A stretch of 64,000 nucleotides of DNA from Cohnella cholangitidis (GCF_014107495.1 NZ_CP041969.1:558001-622000); one strand, 5' to 3'; positions 44,277 through 53,107 are shown, counted from the stretch's first letter. A program made the numbers and translations. The notes: generated by a model from the sequence alone, not told the origin.

Positions 44277-44285
44277 TTTTTTCCA

Positions 44286-44314
44286 TTGACAATGATAATG
44301 AGAATTAATATCAT
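44286..44314 (+). promoter_or_regulatory. Promoter of the DUF1450 gene with an embedded Fur box
   Basis: TTGACA (44286-44291), 17-bp spacer, TATCAT (44309-44314). Inside lies TGAGAATTAATATCA (44299-44313), 13/15 to the 7-1-7 Fur box TGATAAT-N-ATTATCA. A second left heptamer TGATAAT starts 6 bp before it, the offset seen in strong Bacillus Fur sites. I infer iron-dependent repression. Confidence 0.75.
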
Positions 44315-44353
44315 TTAGGAGGTTGATCATTTTCCAAGAAAGCTGGTTCGAGC

Positions 44354-44578
44354 ATGAGGAAAATCAAGTACTGCTGCCGAAACTTCAAGCACGGCTCCAA
44401 GATGGTTTACAAAACGCTAAAGGCCGAGTACCCGGACATGAAGCAGAAGAAAAAAGACTGCTTGGGCGAGTGTAAACTATGCACGAAGCAATGCATGGTC
44501 TTGATCGGAAAAACGGAAGTTGTCGTAGCCCCCTCCCCTGAGGCGCTTTACGAGAAATTAAAGCACCGGATAGGATGA
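44354..44578 (+). CDS. DUF1450 (YuzB-like) cysteine-rich protein, probably iron-regulated
   Basis: A 74-residue protein of the DUF1450 family, function unknown. Six cysteines (C7, C8, C36, C40, C43, C47 in YCCRN and DCLGECKLCTKQC) could bind a metal or Fe-S cluster. It lies directly behind a Fur-box promoter and before ferritin, which points to iron handling. The only ATG in frame is at 44354, but the strong AGGAGG (44317-44322) is 31 nt upstream, outside normal range, and points to another frame; a stop closes the frame upstream at 44324. Translation may start weakly or be coupled. Confidence 0.8.
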   Translation: MRKIKYCCRNFKHGSKMVYKTLKAEYPDMKQKKKDCLGECKLCTKQCMVLIGKTEVVVAPSPEALYEKLKHRIG

Positions 44579-44590
44579 CCCGCTAATTTA

Positions 44591-44599
44591 TGGTACAAT
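44591..44599 (+). promoter_or_regulatory. Extended -10 promoter for ferritin
   Basis: TGGTACAAT fits a TGn extended -10, 41 bp before the ferritin ATG. No clear -35 is present. It indicates that ferritin can be transcribed separately from the Fur-controlled gene in front. Confidence 0.45.
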
Positions 44600-44640
44600 T
44601 CGGGTAGATCCTACAGAGTACAGAGGGAGTGAGTATCAAA

Positions 44641-45147
44641 ATGCTAAATGAATCTCTAAGCAAGGCTTTGAACGACCAGCTCAATTTTGAGCTCTATTCC
44701 GCTCACGTCTACTTGGCCATTGCCGCGTACTGTTCAGGCGAAAGCTTGGACGGGTTCGCTAACTTCTTTATGGTACAAGCAGAAGAAGAGAAATTCCATG
44801 CGATGAAAATCTACAAGTACTTAAACGACCGCGGCAAGCGGGTAACGATGTCCGGAATGGAGACTCCGAACAACGAATACTCCTCCGTCCTTGAAGCGTA
44901 CGAGCATGCCTTCGAGCATGAGCAAGAAGTTACGCGACGGATTTACCATCTCTCCGATCTCGCGATGAACGATCGGGAGCACGCCACGATCCAATTCCTG
45001 AAATGGTTTATCGACGAGCAAGTCGAAGAAGAATCGATGTTCGACAGCATTATCAACAAGCTTAAACGCATCGACAAGGACAGCAACGCCTTCTTCATGA
45101 TGGACGCGGAATTCGCTCAGCGGACGTTCACTCCTCCGGCTTTGTAA
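44641..45147 (+). CDS. ftnA: Ferritin (non-heme iron storage protein)
   Basis: A 168-residue four-helix ferritin that oxidises and stores iron in a 24-mer shell. Ferroxidase ligands are visible: E17-like in QLNFELYSAHVYL, QAEEEKFHAMKIY with Glu-His, and DEQVEEESM. No heme Met of bacterioferritin is evident. The ATG at 44641 is preferred over GTG 44629 because GGGAG is at about 11 nt from it and the family start (MLNESLSKALNDQLNFE) fits. It follows the DUF1450 gene by 62 bp. Confidence 0.95.
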   Translation: MLNESLSKALNDQLNFELYSAHVYLAIAAYCSGESLDGFANFFMVQAEEEKFHAMKIYKYLNDRGKRVTMSGMETPNNEYSSVLEAYEHAFEHEQEVTRRIYHLSDLAMNDREHATIQFLKWFIDEQVEEESMFDSIINKLKRIDKDSNAFFMMDAEFAQRTFTPPAL

Positions 45148-45164
45148 GCCCGATCGACATAATT

Positions 45165-45207
45165 AAAAATGGCTGGCAGACGGTGAGTCTGCCTAGCCAT
45201 TTTTTTA
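45165..45207. terminator. Bidirectional terminator between ferritin and the sugar-binding lipoprotein
   Basis: Stem AAAAATGGCTgGCAGAC/GTCTGCcTAGCCATTTTT with 5-base loop. A-run and T-run flank it, suited to the two convergent genes. Confidence 0.85.
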
Positions 45208-45212
45208 TTGCT

Positions 45213-46544
45213 TTATTTTTTTACGATATCCGCAACTGCTTTATCCAATTTCTCCAGCAATTGATCGCTCTTGATTTGTTTGCCGAGGTACTCCTGCATA
45301 GCTGCGCCCCATTGTTGCGTGATGCCGTCAGGGAAGCGGTCCCAGTTCCAAGTTTTCACTTGCGCAGGATTTGCCGGAGCGAATACCGCGAAGTCTCCAG
45401 CGATTTTACCTACCGCATCCGGGTTCGGAGTGATGGAGTTAAGAGCAGGAACGAATTTGAAATCGGTCGAGATATATTTCTTGCCCGTTTCGGAAGTGAC
45501 CATCCAGTTCAAGAACGCTTTAGCCTCTTCAGGATGCGCGGACTTGTTGTTTACGATCCAGTTATTCGGTACGCCCGTGAAGACGTTCGGTTTGTCCAGA
45601 AGCGGAACCGGCATCATGCCGAGGTTCAAGCTTGGATCTACTTCGTCAACCATGCCTTGAATCCAGTTACCGTGTTGAATCATTGCGTATTTGCCGGAAG
45701 CGAATTCCGCGACTTGAGTGTTGTAGTCCGTTGTGATCGCTTTTTCTTGGCCGTTAGCGAACATGATATCGACCAAGCGAACCCATTCTTTCATGATCGG
45801 ATCGTCTTTGAACGATTTCGTGCCGGCTTTGATTTCTTCGATGAATGCAGCAGGATCAGCTTGGTTAGCCAATGCGATATTCAGCGTGTGGATACCCATG
45901 GACCACCACTCGTTCGTAAGAGCGAAAGGAATGATGCCTGCGTCTTTCAATTTCTTAGCTGCGGCTTCAAGCTCGTCAAGCGTCTGCGGAAGCTCCGTGA
46001 TGCCAGCTTTAGCGAACAGGTCTTTGTTATAAGTAAAACCGTAAGCTTCCAAGTTCATCGGCATGCCGAGCAGCTTGCCGTCACGCGTAATTTGCGGTTT
46101 GGATGCTTCGACCAAATCTTTGGCCCAAGGCTCGTTCGACAAATCCGTAGCACGGTCTACGTAAGGGTCGAATCCTGCCCAACCGGAGGAATTGAAGATT
46201 TCGGGCTCTTCGCCGGCAGCCAGCGTAGCTTTGAGCAACGCGCTGTAATCTTCTCCGCCGCCGTGCGTTTCGACTTCGACTTTAACGCCGGTTTCGGCTT
46301 CGTACTCTTTAGCCATTTTGTTCAGCGCTTCCGCGATTTCAACCTTGAATTGATACACTTTGATCGTTACGTCTTTTTTCGCAACCTCTGATTCTTGCGC
46401 CGCAGGCGAAGATTCAGCAGCCGAGGATGCAGGAGCGGACGAAGCGGATGGACTTGCTTCATTGCCGTTGTTTTTTCCGCAAGCGCTGATCAACGTGACG
46501 AGCAGTACGGCAAGCAAAGACAGAATCGATAATTTTTTACTCAT
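45213..46544 (-). CDS. Sugar ABC transporter substrate-binding lipoprotein
   Basis: Family 1 extracellular solute-binding protein, 443 residues. Signal peptide MSKKLSILSLLAVLLVTLISAC with lipobox ISAC, Ser/Ala-rich linker, then two-lobe binding domain (VKVEVETHGGGEDYSALLKATLAAGEEPEIF; GVPNNWIVNNKSAHPEEAKAFLNWM). It binds a sugar or oligosaccharide, unidentified. The ATG at 46544 has GGGAGG 7 nt upstream. It is the last gene after the two permeases and is preceded by a hairpin. No ATPase gene is nearby; such importers often share an MsmX-like ATPase. Confidence 0.93.
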   Translation of the reverse strand: MSKKLSILSLLAVLLVTLISACGKNNGNEASPSASSAPASSAAESSPAAQESEVAKKDVTIKVYQFKVEIAEALNKMAKEYEAETGVKVEVETHGGGEDYSALLKATLAAGEEPEIFNSSGWAGFDPYVDRATDLSNEPWAKDLVEASKPQITRDGKLLGMPMNLEAYGFTYNKDLFAKAGITELPQTLDELEAAAKKLKDAGIIPFALTNEWWSMGIHTLNIALANQADPAAFIEEIKAGTKSFKDDPIMKEWVRLVDIMFANGQEKAITTDYNTQVAEFASGKYAMIQHGNWIQGMVDEVDPSLNLGMMPVPLLDKPNVFTGVPNNWIVNNKSAHPEEAKAFLNWMVTSETGKKYISTDFKFVPALNSITPNPDAVGKIAGDFAVFAPANPAQVKTWNWDRFPDGITQQWGAAMQEYLGKQIKSDQLLEKLDKAVADIVKK

Positions 46545-46614
46545 TGTGTGACCTCCCAAGGTTATTTGTTTCTGTTGCTACAGCGTCATTATAATTTGGC
46601 GAAGATTAGATCTG

Positions 46615-46642
46615 ACACCTAAATTATTGAACTGTTAGGTGT
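46615..46642 (-). repeat. Hairpin between permease and binding-protein genes
   Basis: An 8-bp inverted repeat (ACACCTAA/TTAGGTGT) with a 12-base loop, 36 bp after the permease stop. A minus-strand TATAAT (46588-46593) lies just past it, so the binding-protein gene may also have its own weak promoter. Confidence 0.55.
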
Positions 46643-46678
46643 AAAATTTTGATTATTTCGATAGGTATAGTCAAATTT

Positions 46679-47512
46679 TCACCCTTTGATCGAACCCGCC
46701 GCAATTCCTTCCACGATGTGCTTTTGCAAGAATAAGAAGAACAGGACGATCGGAACCGTGCTTAACGTTAACGCGGCCATGGCCATGTCCCATTTCCGTA
46801 AATACTGACCGAAAAAGAGTTGTATCGCAAGCGGGATCGTCGTATAGGTGTTGTTAACGACGAGTACCGGCAATAAGTAATCGTTCCAGATCCACAACAC
46901 GTTCAAGATGACTACCGTCGCCACGATCGGACGCAGAACGGGGAACACGATTCTCCAAAAGACGCCGTACGGAGAGCATCCGTCGACGACGGCCGCCTCT
47001 TCGATTTCCCTGGGCACGGATTTGATAAATCCGTGGAAGAGGAACATCGACAATGACACCCCGAACCCTAAATAACAAATGATGATTCCGTACAGATGCC
47101 CTCTTAACTCGAAAATAGCGCTTATTTTCATGAGAGGCAGCATGACCGATTGGAACGGAATGATCATGGCGCAAATGAACATCGTAAACAAGAACCGATT
47201 GAACAAGCTAGGGCTGCGCACGATCCGATAAGCCGTCATCGAGCTAATGACCACGAGCCCCGTAACGCTCAAACACGTCAACACGACCGAGTTCATGAAC
47301 ACGGTGGGAAAATCGATCGCTTCCCAGGCTCTGCGGAAATTGTCCAAGCCGAATTGCTCCGGCAGCTTGGCCGCGTCCAGCAAAATATCTTTGAGCGGCT
47401 TAAAGGAGTTGACGATCAGGAAGTAGAATGGCGACAAAAAGAGAAGCGCCAACAAGATGCCGACGATTTCCGCCGTGAACAAACCGAATGAATAACGTTT
47501 CTTTTCGAGCAT
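46679..47512 (-). CDS. Carbohydrate ABC transporter permease (MalG/LacG type)
   Basis: Inner permease of 277 residues with six helices. The cytoplasmic EAA loop (EEAAVVDGCSPYGVFWRIVFPVLRP) contacts the ATPase. The C-terminus LFLQKHIVEGIAAGSIKG is typical of MalG-like proteins. It overlaps the first permease stop by one base (ATG/stop at 47512), so the two are translated together. Confidence 0.94.
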   Translation of the reverse strand: MLEKKRYSFGLFTAEIVGILLALLFLSPFYFLIVNSFKPLKDILLDAAKLPEQFGLDNFRRAWEAIDFPTVFMNSVVLTCLSVTGLVVISSMTAYRIVRSPSLFNRFLFTMFICAMIIPFQSVMLPLMKISAIFELRGHLYGIIICYLGFGVSLSMFLFHGFIKSVPREIEEAAVVDGCSPYGVFWRIVFPVLRPIVATVVILNVLWIWNDYLLPVLVVNNTYTTIPLAIQLFFGQYLRKWDMAMAALTLSTVPIVLFFLFLQKHIVEGIAAGSIKG

Positions 47513-48402
47513 TAGACTTCCACCTCCTTCTTCTTCGTCAGCAACACTTGCGTTACCGTAATGAGCGCGACGCCGATGAAGAAGATCATCGCCTTGGCCG
47601 TTCCTAATCCGTAATGGCTATAGGTAAGCGCCTCCCGATAAATATTCAGGGCAATCGACTCCGTGGCATAACCCGGGCCTCCGCCTGTAAGAGAAAGGTT
47701 GAGATCAAACATCTTGAACGCGTTCGACGTCGTCAAGAACAGACAGATCGTAACCGCAGGCATGATCATCGGCACGATAATGCTGCGGAGCATTTGACCG
47801 GAACTCGCTCCATCGATCTTCGCCGCCTCCAGCAAATCCTTAGGGACGCTGACTAGGGCTGCGACATAGATAACCATCATGTAGCCGGCCGATTGCCATA
47901 CGAAGACGATAACGATTCCCCAGAAGGCCGTCTCCTTCGTTCCCAGCCATGCAAGATTGAATAACTCGATGCCGGTCGATTCTCCGATAGCCGCGAATCC
48001 GCGTACGAAGATGAAGTACCAGATGTAACCGAGCAGCAACCCCCCGATCACGTTCGGGAGAAAGATGACCGTCCGCAATACTTTTTTTGTTTTCAAGGCT
48101 TGATTAAGCAGCATGGCCAATCCGAACGCCACAAGATTAGTCGCGATAACCGCGACTAACGTAAATCTGAGGGTGAACCAGAAAGAAGTCCAAAACCTCT
48201 CGTCATCCGTTAAAATTTTCCGCAAGTTGTCCAGGCCGCTCCACTTGGCATGGCTGGAAATCCCGTCCCAATCCGTGAACGTGTAGTAGAACCCCATGGC
48301 AAAAGGAGCTACAACGATTAAGATAAAGAACAAGAGTCCGGGCCCGATAAATACGATTTGTTGCAGCCACTCTCCGCGACGCTTTTTTTGTAGTAAATTC
48401 AC
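47512..48402 (-). CDS. Sugar ABC transporter permease (MalF/LacF type)
   Basis: First permease, 296 residues, six helices, with EAA loop (LLEAAKIDGASSGQMLRSIIVPMIMP). A GTG start at 48402 (NLLQKKRRGEW) is chosen: GGAGGGAG lies 9 nt upstream, and the in-frame ATG at 48492 would run back through the promoter, where TTGCGA-N16-TATACT can be seen on the minus strand. Divergent from the sensor kinase gene, which with its regulator probably controls this operon. Confidence 0.92.
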   Translation of the reverse strand: MNLLQKKRRGEWLQQIVFIGPGLLFFILIVVAPFAMGFYYTFTDWDGISSHAKWSGLDNLRKILTDDERFWTSFWFTLRFTLVAVIATNLVAFGLAMLLNQALKTKKVLRTVIFLPNVIGGLLLGYIWYFIFVRGFAAIGESTGIELFNLAWLGTKETAFWGIVIVFVWQSAGYMMVIYVAALVSVPKDLLEAAKIDGASSGQMLRSIIVPMIMPAVTICLFLTTSNAFKMFDLNLSLTGGGPGYATESIALNIYREALTYSHYGLGTAKAMIFFIGVALITVTQVLLTKKKEVEV

Positions 48403-48519
48403 TCCGTATGCTCCCTCCCGATATCTAGGTGCTTTTCTCCAATATTCTCTTCCATGTCCCCAGTATAAAGCGGAGCATTTCTTCGCAACCACAGAGAATG
48501 ATGATGTTCAAGGTGGAAT

Positions 48520-48537
48520 ATATTGACCATATTGACC
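48520..48537. repeat. Tandem ATATTGACC repeat between the divergent units
   Basis: ATATTGACC occurs twice end to end, 57 bp upstream of the kinase start in the gap between the sugar importer and its two-component system. Tandem direct repeats suit AraC-type regulators, but spacing of only 9 bp argues for a single face or chance. Confidence 0.35.
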
Positions 48538-48593
48538 ATCGGGCAACCTTGGTTTACTGTTTGATAGACAAACGCAAGGAAGAGGCGATCCCG

Positions 48594-50438
48594 ATGCTGA
48601 AGCTGTCCCTGTTCCGAAACACCATCCGCAATAAGCTCATGCTTCTGCTTCTCATCGCGACGATCTTGCCGATCGCGACTTCCATGGTGATCTCGTACAA
48701 TTCCACGAAACGTTCAATTTCGGAGGAAGCCTACGAGAAGAACGCCAGGATTTTATCGCTCGGCAAAGCCAACTTACAAAGCTACATGCAAAATATTAAC
48801 CAGAAGTCGCTTGCCGTCTATAACTCTATCAACGTCCCTCGCTCCCTGTACTATATTCTGGAGCATAATATGGAGGACGAAGTGTTTCCAAGCGATCTCT
48901 CCGACGTCATACGCAATCGGAATTTGCTTAGGGATCACTTGCTTAACATTTATCAGAGCGTTAAGGAAACCCATCAGGTCCGCCTGCATATCGTCTCTCA
49001 GAATACGACCTATTTATTAAGCAACGGCGGCGATAAAATAAGGGCGGACATCCCCGCGAACGACTTTAACGTCCTTACGAAGAAGCCTTTTATCGAGCCC
49101 AGCCACATGAGCCACAGCTATGGTCTCGGTGCCCGTTCCACGGATCAAAGCACGCTCGTGTTCACCCTCCATCGCCCGATTTTTCGCGCGCCGAGCGAGA
49201 TTTTGATGGCCCAATTATCAATCGACATTAAGCTGGACGCGCTATCGGATTTAAACAGTCACCTCTATGATTCGGGTAAAGAAAAATTTTATATTGTCGA
49301 CGCCGACGGCAATACGATTATATCTTCCGAGAATGGCGCGGCAGGCAAGCCTTTGGATGGAGATTGGCTTAAGAAAATCCGCAAAGACGATCTTACGAAC
49401 GGTTATCTTAAATGGGAAGACTCCCATTTCGCGGGAATCGTTTTCTATGAGCGGATAACGACCCCGTTGATGGATTGGTATTTGGTCAAAATGACTCCTT
49501 ACGAGCACTTGTACAAGACAGCCGAAGGCATTACGCAGATTAACACTTGGGTCGGAGCCATGTTCTTAGCGATCGCGGTGCTCGCCACCTTGTTGATTTC
49601 CTTCCGCTTTACGAAACCTTTGCTTAGCCTGATCGGCTACGTCAACCAAATCGAACGGGGACATCTGAACGTCGACATCGACATTCGCAGCAACGACGAG
49701 ATCGGGCTTCTCTCGCGAAGATTCCGATCGATGATGCAGACGATCAACAATTTGATTCTCAAGGAATATCGGCTGGAGCTAGCCAACAAGACCAATCAGC
49801 TCAAAGCTTTGCAAGCGCAGGTAAATCCTCATTTCCTGTACAACGCCTTGCAGTCCATCGGCACGGTCGCCTTGCAACATAAAGACCAGCAAATCTATTC
49901 TCTCGTGACGTCGCTGGGTAAAATGATGCGCTATAATATGAACACCGGCGAAACGATCGTCGAGCTCGAGAAGGAATTCGGTTACGTGCAAGCGTATTTG
50001 GATTTACAAAAGCAGAGATTCGACAAATCGCTCGAAATCAATTACGTCATGGACCCTGAGACGCGGTCCATACTCGTGCCGAAGATGATCCTCCAGCCCC
50101 TCGTCGAAAATTTCTTCAAACACGGTTTTAAGCAAAATGACGACGAACCGGCGAAGCTGCTGATCTCGTGCTCGCTGCAAGAGCAACTGCTCGTTATTCT
50201 CGTCCGGGATAACGGAGCCGGGATGACCGAAGAGAATTTGGCGGAAGTTAACGAGCGTTTGAGGCTCGGGCAATCGGCAGGCCGGGGCAAAGAAAGCGGA
50301 ATCGGATTGCTAAACGTACTGTCTCGCTTGCAACTGCATTTTCACGAATCGGCCTCCCTCACGCTTGCCAACGCCGTCCCGGAAGGTCTTTCCGTTGAAG
50401 TTCGCATCCCGCTAGGAAAGGAGCTGGCATCAGAATGA
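48594..50438 (+). CDS. YesM-type sensor histidine kinase
   Basis: Membrane kinase of 614 residues. TM1 (about 15-35) and TM2 (about 320-342) flank an extracellular sensor region; HAMP follows (about 343-395, FTKPLLSLIGYV), then the His_kinase domain with QAQVNPHFLYNALQSI (phospho-acceptor H413) and an ATPase domain (NGAGM, GIGLLNV). The ATG at 48594 has AGAGG 8 nt upstream; the frame is open to 48429 but that part lies in the promoter region. Its stop overlaps the regulator start by 4 bp. It should sense a sugar together with the divergent importer. Confidence 0.94.
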   Translation: MLKLSLFRNTIRNKLMLLLLIATILPIATSMVISYNSTKRSISEEAYEKNARILSLGKANLQSYMQNINQKSLAVYNSINVPRSLYYILEHNMEDEVFPSDLSDVIRNRNLLRDHLLNIYQSVKETHQVRLHIVSQNTTYLLSNGGDKIRADIPANDFNVLTKKPFIEPSHMSHSYGLGARSTDQSTLVFTLHRPIFRAPSEILMAQLSIDIKLDALSDLNSHLYDSGKEKFYIVDADGNTIISSENGAAGKPLDGDWLKKIRKDDLTNGYLKWEDSHFAGIVFYERITTPLMDWYLVKMTPYEHLYKTAEGITQINTWVGAMFLAIAVLATLLISFRFTKPLLSLIGYVNQIERGHLNVDIDIRSNDEIGLLSRRFRSMMQTINNLILKEYRLELANKTNQLKALQAQVNPHFLYNALQSIGTVALQHKDQQIYSLVTSLGKMMRYNMNTGETIVELEKEFGYVQAYLDLQKQRFDKSLEINYVMDPETRSILVPKMILQPLVENFFKHGFKQNDDEPAKLLISCSLQEQLLVILVRDNGAGMTEENLAEVNERLRLGQSAGRGKESGIGLLNVLSRLQLHFHESASLTLANAVPEGLSVEVRIPLGKELASE

Positions 50439-52039
50439 AAACGCTCATTATCGATGACGAGAAGCATGTCCGAGAAGCGATTAGACTGCTCGTTCCTTGG
50501 GAACGGATGGGAATTACCGCCGTACTCGAAGCAGCCGACGGACAAGCCGCGATTCGAATAATCGAATCCGAAAATCCAGCTATTATTTTCACGGACATGA
50601 TGATGCCGCATGTAAGCGGCGTAGAATTGTTGGCATGGGTAGCGGAGCATGCGCCTTGCAGCAAAGTCATCGTAATCAGCGGCCATGACGACTTCAATTT
50701 CGTACGTCAAACGGTGAAATACGGCGGAATGGACTACTTGCTGAAGCCTATCGACGAAACGCAGTTGTTGACCGCCTTGTCCAAAGCGATCGACGAATGG
50801 CAAACCGACGAAGAAGCGCGATGCAGAGACCGTAACCGAAACATGGAAATCAATCAGCTCAAGCCGGTATACTTGGATAAATTTTTTTCCACGATGCTTA
50901 GCGAGCAAGTGGATTACGTCGCCATACAGGAGACGCTTCAGCAGCAATTCGAAATCCGCGAGCCGATACAAGAAGCGAGATTATGTCTGCTGAGCTTAGA
51001 ACTTACCCCTCCATTCATTCGCAATAAGTTTGCGGCAGGCTGGGATTTGCTCTACTTCTCCTTAACGAATATTTGCAATGAATTTTTGCGCAATCACGGT
51101 TCGGGGTATGCTTTTCGATATTGGGGGCAAGAGAACGAAATCGTCATCATCCTATGGAAAAACGTCGATCTCGCGGAGAAGCTGATCGCCGAGATGAACG
51201 ACGGGATCTTCCAGGTGTTAAAAGCGAGATTCGGATTCGGCATAGGGAACGTCGCCATGTTTCCCGGACAACTGCTGCAATCCTACAAGCAAGCCCGTAA
51301 AGCCGTACGCCACTGCAACTTGCGCCGCAACGGCAAATGGATTCAAACCTACTCCAACATTGAATCCGGCGGCAAAAACGTCGTTTTTTTCACCGAGCAC
51401 GAGCAAAAAATCCGTTACGCTATTCAGAGCGGGGACAAAGATCAGTTGCCCGCCGCATTCGAGTCATGGTTCAAAGCGGTAGAACAATGCGATAACATTA
51501 CTCTCGAACAGTTGCAGCTATGGTGGCAAGAATTTCGCTTGGCGCAGACGATGTGGATAAAAGGCTCCAATAACGCCAACGAAGGCGCGGGAGACAATCA
51601 ACTGCCAGCCGTGATCGATAACGAAGGCAGATTCGACGTAGAGGTTTGGAAGCTTGGCTATATGAAGGAAGCTTTGTCGGTTGTGGAGAAATTGTCGGAA
51701 GGTTCCGGCTCCAGCCAAAGCTCCATGCAAGCCATCGCCAAATACATAGACCAATTTCTCCACGAGGAATTGTCGCTGCAGGATATTTCTAATCGGTTCT
51801 TCCTCAGCCGGGAGTATATATCGCGTAAATTCAAGCAAGAAATGAACGAAAATCTTACGGACTACATTACGCGTATTCGGATCGAACGAGCCAAAGATTT
51901 GCTAGCCGGCTCGCAATTGAAAATCGCCCAAATCTCCGAAATGGTCGGTTTTCAAGACGAGAAATACTTTAGCAAAGTGTTCAAGAAAGGGACGGATTGT
52001 TCCCCTAACGAATATCGCAAACAGCATTCCGGAAACTAA
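50435..52039 (+). CDS. YesN-type response regulator with AraC DNA-binding domain
   Basis: A 534-residue regulator. Receiver domain at 1-120 with acceptor D54 (IIFTDMMMP), DD pair (IIDDEK) and K104 (LLKPIDE); a long linker region (about 130-430) of unknown ligand role; C-terminal AraC double HTH (about 430-530; LSLQDISNRFFLSREYISRKFKQEM, IAQISEMVGFQDEKYFSKVFKK). It begins within the kinase stop (ATGA). Target is inferred to be the divergent sugar operon. Confidence 0.94.
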   Translation: MKTLIIDDEKHVREAIRLLVPWERMGITAVLEAADGQAAIRIIESENPAIIFTDMMMPHVSGVELLAWVAEHAPCSKVIVISGHDDFNFVRQTVKYGGMDYLLKPIDETQLLTALSKAIDEWQTDEEARCRDRNRNMEINQLKPVYLDKFFSTMLSEQVDYVAIQETLQQQFEIREPIQEARLCLLSLELTPPFIRNKFAAGWDLLYFSLTNICNEFLRNHGSGYAFRYWGQENEIVIILWKNVDLAEKLIAEMNDGIFQVLKARFGFGIGNVAMFPGQLLQSYKQARKAVRHCNLRRNGKWIQTYSNIESGGKNVVFFTEHEQKIRYAIQSGDKDQLPAAFESWFKAVEQCDNITLEQLQLWWQEFRLAQTMWIKGSNNANEGAGDNQLPAVIDNEGRFDVEVWKLGYMKEALSVVEKLSEGSGSSQSSMQAIAKYIDQFLHEELSLQDISNRFFLSREYISRKFKQEMNENLTDYITRIRIERAKDLLAGSQLKIAQISEMVGFQDEKYFSKVFKKGTDCSPNEYRKQHSGN

Positions 52040-52055
52040 CCGCGGATGACAAAAA

Positions 52056-52090
52056 AAAGAGGTTGCCCTGAAGATTAGGGTAACCTCTTT
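52056..52090. terminator. Intrinsic terminator after the response regulator
   Basis: Stem AAAGAGGTTgCCCT/AGGGtAACCTCTTT, 7-base loop, then GACTTTTTAATT; 17 bp past the stop. Confidence 0.8.
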
Positions 52091-52108
52091 GACTTTTTAA
52101 TTAAAGGA

Positions 52109-52137
52109 TTGCATGCGAGCGGTAGTCGTGTTACGAT
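52109..52137 (+). promoter_or_regulatory. Probable promoter of the MBL-fold hydrolase gene
   Basis: TTGCAT (52109-52114), 17-bp spacer, TACGAT (52132-52137), followed by about 85 bp of AT-rich leader. Confidence 0.5.
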
Positions 52138-52222
52138 AATACCTATTAATTTATTTTAATTGAATATTATAGCAAAATATTTACCGTTTGTCAACAATTA
52201 TTTTTTTTGGAGGGAATCCCGA

Positions 52223-52963
52223 ATGAATGCACCCGCTCAAGTAACGATGATCGAATTGCCGTACGAAGCATTCGGAGCGCGATCCGCGCTTCATCCAACG
52301 CTGATCCGCGACGATAAGCACGTTATCCTGATCGATACGGGAATGTCCGGAAAGGTCGGCCAACTGCGCGACGCGCTAGCCGAACTAGGCGTGACGTTCG
52401 ACATGCTCACGTCTATAATTCTCACTCATCAAGACCTCGACCACGTCGGCGGGGCCGCCGACATTTTGCGGGAATGTTCCGGGCGCGTCACGGTTTACGC
52501 GCATGGGCTCGATAAGCCTTACATCGAAGGACGCTTCCCTCTCATCAAAACAAGCCCTCAAGCCTTAGCTCAAATGGCATCCGCTCTTCCGGAGCACATG
52601 CGCCAAGATGTCATGAAATCAATGGAATACGCGCCGATCGAATCCGTTGACAGAACGTTAGACGACAACGAACGACTGCCCTTTTGCGGCGGAATTACCG
52701 TCATCCATACCCCCGGACACACAGCCGGACATATTAGCCTCTACTTGGAGGAGAGCAAAACTCTCATTGCTGCGGATGCCCTAACATGCAAAGACGGAGT
52801 TCTTCACGGCCCCGTCCGGCAGACGACCTTGGACATGGAAACCGCGATCCTGTCAATCCGGAAACTGCTCGATTACGAGATCGATAAAGTCATTTGCTAT
52901 CACGGCGGATTATGCTCCGATAACGTTCAAGATCAACTGAAGATTGTCGCAGAACAACGGTAA
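52223..52963 (+). CDS. MBL-fold metallo-hydrolase
   Basis: A 246-residue single-domain metallo-beta-lactamase-fold hydrolase. Metal motif is THQDLDHVGG (a variant of HxHxDH with Gln-Asp in place of the second His), then HTPGHTAGHISLY and late CYHGG. The variant first motif is common in this subgroup. The substrate is unknown; candidates are thioesters, lactones or phosphodiesters. The ATG at 52223 has GGAGGG 8 nt upstream; an in-frame ATG at 52160 lacks one. Single gene. Confidence 0.88.
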   Translation: MNAPAQVTMIELPYEAFGARSALHPTLIRDDKHVILIDTGMSGKVGQLRDALAELGVTFDMLTSIILTHQDLDHVGGAADILRECSGRVTVYAHGLDKPYIEGRFPLIKTSPQALAQMASALPEHMRQDVMKSMEYAPIESVDRTLDDNERLPFCGGITVIHTPGHTAGHISLYLEESKTLIAADALTCKDGVLHGPVRQTTLDMETAILSIRKLLDYEIDKVICYHGGLCSDNVQDQLKIVAEQR

Positions 52964-53069
52964 CGAATGAGCTTCCACCTCCCTTGCGCTAATTGTCTTC
53001 CATTTGTCATTGGGTCTTTTCTCCTTGTTTAGCACGCCCTTCCGAAAGAAGTCAAACGATGGGTAAATG

Positions 53070-53078
53070 TGCTATAAT
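53070..53078 (+). promoter_or_regulatory. Extended -10 promoter of the penicillin-binding protein gene
   Basis: TGCTATAAT (TGn plus perfect TATAAT) lies 29 bp before the ATG. GTCAAA at about 53051 is a poor -35 with 16-17 bp spacing. Confidence 0.6.
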
Positions 53079-53107
53079 AGTTCTGTTTGTTGAAGGAGGA
53101 TTTCTAA

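Noticed and set aside
45183..46391. 402-codon open frame on the plus strand
   Set aside because: It is the complement of the sugar-binding lipoprotein gene, which has a signal peptide, ribosome site and family match. The plus-strand product has no ribosome site and shows the composition of an antisense shadow.
48429..48593. 55-codon N-terminal extension of the sensor kinase
   Set aside because: It covers the divergent promoter region and the tandem repeat; a good ribosome site lies before the ATG at 48594.
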